From the NCBI GenBank assembly GCA_905234205.1, contig CAJOGG010000010.1, forward strand, positions 7,074 through 23,730: DNA of 16,657 bases. The letters run 5' to 3'. The position numbers and the translations under genes are program-made. Under the pieces are notes generated by a model. It saw only the letters and a list, made by a program, of their open reading frames with translations, did no database searches and was not told the DNA's origin. Below are positions 14,648 through 16,657 of this stretch, piece after piece. This DNA is from an uncultured Synergistales bacterium (lineage in GTDB: Bacteria > Synergistota > Synergistia > Synergistales > Aminobacteriaceae). The first letter of the stretch is position 1, and every line of letters begins with the position of its first letter.

Positions 14648-16657
14648 ATGAAAAACTTCATAGCCCGCTGGAAGGGTAAAGGCGACGAGAAGAGCGACAC
14701 ACAGAAATTTTGGCTGGACTTTCTGCAAACTATATGCTGTGTAGAGAATCCATTAGCGATTGTAGACTTTGAGAAACGCGTTGAACTCAATCACGTAAGC
14801 TTCATTGACGCTTATATCCCTGCTACTCGTGTAATCATTGAACAAAAGAGTCTCGGTGTATCACTTGATAAACCTACACAACAATCTGACGGATCATTCA
14901 AAACTCCATTTGAGCAAGCTAAACGATATTCCGACTGGCTACCAGATTCAGCGCGCGCACGCTGGATAATCACATGCAACTTTCAGGAGTTCCAGATTCA
15001 CGATATGGAACACCCGAAGGATCCCCCGGAAATAATTCAGCTTGAGAATCTCGTTAATGAAGCGCAAAAATTTAAGTTCCTCGTTGACGTTAAAGCCTCC
15101 TCGCCTAAATCGATTCGTGAAGTAGAAATTTCCGTTAAGGCCGGTGAACTCGTAGGAAAGCTATATGACTCTCTCCTGACGCGTTATAAGAATCCTGACT
15201 CCCCGGAATCGCTCCGAAGCTTGAATATTCTGTGCGTGCGTATTGTGTTCTTGCTTTATGCTGAAGATGCCGGGCTGTTCGCTAAATCACAATTTCATGA
15301 TTACTTGGCCAAGTTCTCTAATTCTCCTCGTCGCGCTTTGATTGACCTCTTCACAGTCCTGAATCAAACTATAAATGAACGAGATTACTACATTGATGAG
15401 ACGCTGAAGGAGTTCCCTTATGTCAACGGCGGTTTATTCGAGGAAGCAAATATCGAAATCCCACAACTTGAAGGCGAGCCGTTAGAGATTATATTGCGGG
15501 AAATGTCAGAAGGCTTTGACTGGAGCGGAATATCACCAACAATTTTCGGGGCAGTCTTCGAGTCAACCCTAAACCCTGAAACACGGCGTAAAGGCGGTAT
15601 GCATTACACAAGCCTTGAAAATATACACAAGGTCATTGATCCATTGTTCCTTGACGCTCTTAACGCTGAACTTGATGAAATCATGCGCACAACCTCAAAA
15701 ACTTCACGCACAAGAAAGCTTAACGATTTCCAGAATAAACTAGGCTCCCTAACATTTCTTGACCCGGCTTGCGGCTCTGGAAACTTCCTCACGGAAACTT
15801 ACCTATCGTTACGCAGACTTGAGAACAGAATCTTATCCGAACGTCGTCAGCAGGTTGAATTCGTTCAATCGCGCGAGGAAATAAGCTTCATCAAAGTATC
15901 AATCAGTCAATTTTTCGGCATTGAGATCAACGATTTCGCTGTGGCCGTGGCTCGTACTGCGCTATGGATAGCAGAGGCTCAAATGTGGAGCGAGACAAAG
16001 AAAATTATTCAGGTGCTCGAAAACTTTTTCCCGCTTAAATCTTACAATCACATCATCGAAGGAAACGCCTTGACTCTGGATTGGGGCAAGCTCGTACCAA
16101 TAGACAAACTCAATTTCATTATGGGCAACCCGCCGTTTGTGGGCGCGTCAATGATGAATAAGGAACAGAAGCAGGAAGCTGTAAACATCTTCGGTAAAGT
16201 CCCCAGGGCTAATAGTATTGATTACGTTGGCGCATGGTACCATAAAGCCGCGAAACTCATACAAGGCACTGAAATTCAAGCTGCTTTCGTCTCCACAAAC
16301 TCAATAACCCAAGGTGAACAGGTCGGGCCATTGTGGCAAAAGTTGACACAGAATTATGGAGTACATATTAATTTTGCGTGGCGCACATTCATTTGGGACA
16401 GTGAAGCAACAAAGAAAGCACATGTTCATTGCCTGATAATCAGCTTCGGCCAAGCTCATGTTGACGTTAAACGAATTTTCACGAGCGACGGAATTATAAT
16501 CAAGGCCCAAAATATCAATGCTTACTTACTTGATGCTCCTGATGTGTTTGTTATGGCAAGAGGTAAAACTTTGTGTGATGTCCCTGTTTGTACACAGGGC
16601 AACCAACCTACAGACGGCGGAAATTTGATTCTTTCACAGGCTGAACGCGACGAACTA
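14648..16657 (+). CDS. MmeI-like Type IIL restriction-modification enzyme (partial, C terminus missing)
   Basis: An open frame of 670 codons runs without a stop from ATG 14648 to the window end. It is a single-chain enzyme that both methylates adenine in its site and cuts DNA nearby. The N-terminal nuclease shows the PD-(D/E)xK pattern: Asp54 (FIDAYIP) and Glu65-Gln-Lys67 (IIEQKSLG), spaced as in MmeI. A helical region follows, with ILCVRIVFLLYAEDAGLF and GGLFEE. The methylase part has GGMHYTS, the SAM-binding motif FLDPACGSGNFL (370-381) and the catalytic motif GNPPF (493-497), typical of N6-adenine methylases. A target-recognition region should begin near the cut edge (WDSEATKKAHVHCLIISF). 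Full proteins are usually 900-1,000 residues, so 250-350 are missing. ATG 14648 is the first start codon after the in-frame stop at 14621; it has no clear ribosome site, so translation may be coupled to the HD gene. Confidence 0.88.
   Translation, partial: MKNFIARWKGKGDEKSDTQKFWLDFLQTICCVENPLAIVDFEKRVELNHVSFIDAYIPATRVIIEQKSLGVSLDKPTQQSDGSFKTPFEQAKRYSDWLPDSARARWIITCNFQEFQIHDMEHPKDPPEIIQLENLVNEAQKFKFLVDVKASSPKSIREVEISVKAGELVGKLYDSLLTRYKNPDSPESLRSLNILCVRIVFLLYAEDAGLFAKSQFHDYLAKFSNSPRRALIDLFTVLNQTINERDYYIDETLKEFPYVNGGLFEEANIEIPQLEGEPLEIILREMSEGFDWSGISPTIFGAVFESTLNPETRRKGGMHYTSLENIHKVIDPLFLDALNAELDEIMRTTSKTSRTRKLNDFQNKLGSLTFLDPACGSGNFLTETYLSLRRLENRILSERRQQVEFVQSREEISFIKVSISQFFGIEINDFAVAVARTALWIAEAQMWSETKKIIQVLENFFPLKSYNHIIEGNALTLDWGKLVPIDKLNFIMGNPPFVGASMMNKEQKQEAVNIFGKVPRANSIDYVGAWYHKAAKLIQGTEIQAAFVSTNSITQGEQVGPLWQKLTQNYGVHINFAWRTFIWDSEATKKAHVHCLIISFGQAHVDVKRIFTSDGIIIKAQNINAYLLDAPDVFVMARGKTLCDVPVCTQGNQPTDGGNLILSQAERDEL

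Overview
The window reads as chromosome of a moderately AT-rich bacterium with strong Shine-Dalgarno sequences, short intergenic gaps and some TTG, GTG and probably CTG starts. A sirohydrochlorin cobaltochelatase (CbiK type) suggests an anaerobe. The rimO-pgpA-pncC order, PgpA-type lipid phosphatase and overall style fit an uncultured gut or rumen Synergistota or an anaerobic Bacillota. I cannot decide between these from sequence alone.

Left part (1-2709): a minus-strand unit of a DapA-family aldolase followed by an Nramp-fold transporter that is cut by the window edge. Divergent from it is a LacI-family regulator. The space between them holds a near-perfect sigma-70 promoter (TTGACA, 17 bp, TAGAAT) driving the aldolase. 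A perfect LacI-type operator palindrome with a central CG lies just downstream of the predicted transcription start, so local repression by the neighbouring regulator is likely.

Centre-left (2710-8635): an L-ascorbate utilisation (ula) cluster. It has a 5' leader with a long hairpin, ulaG (ascorbate-6-phosphate lactonase), ulaC (EIIA), ulaA (EIIC), ulaB (EIIB) and an intrinsic terminator. A HAD phosphatase and a duplicated DUF3592-like membrane protein follow, then an L-ribulose-5-phosphate 4-epimerase (UlaF/AraD). The phosphotransferase genes would import and phosphorylate ascorbate, UlaG would open the lactone, and UlaF would make D-xylulose 5-phosphate. The middle enzymes UlaD and UlaE are not in the window.

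Centre-right (8632-13190): a convergent secreted polysaccharide deacetylase, overlapping the epimerase by 4 bp. Divergent from it is a tight plus-strand run: an Mrr-like protein with a very acidic linker and altered catalytic residues, rimO, pgpA and pncC. A strong terminator ends the run.

Right end (13225-16657): cbiK on the minus strand, divergent from an HD-domain protein. Immediately after the HD gene starts a large single-chain restriction-modification enzyme of the MmeI (Type IIL) kind, still open at the window end. No stretch longer than 300 bases lacks a gene, and I saw no tRNA, rRNA, CRISPR array, insertion sequence or prophage gene.
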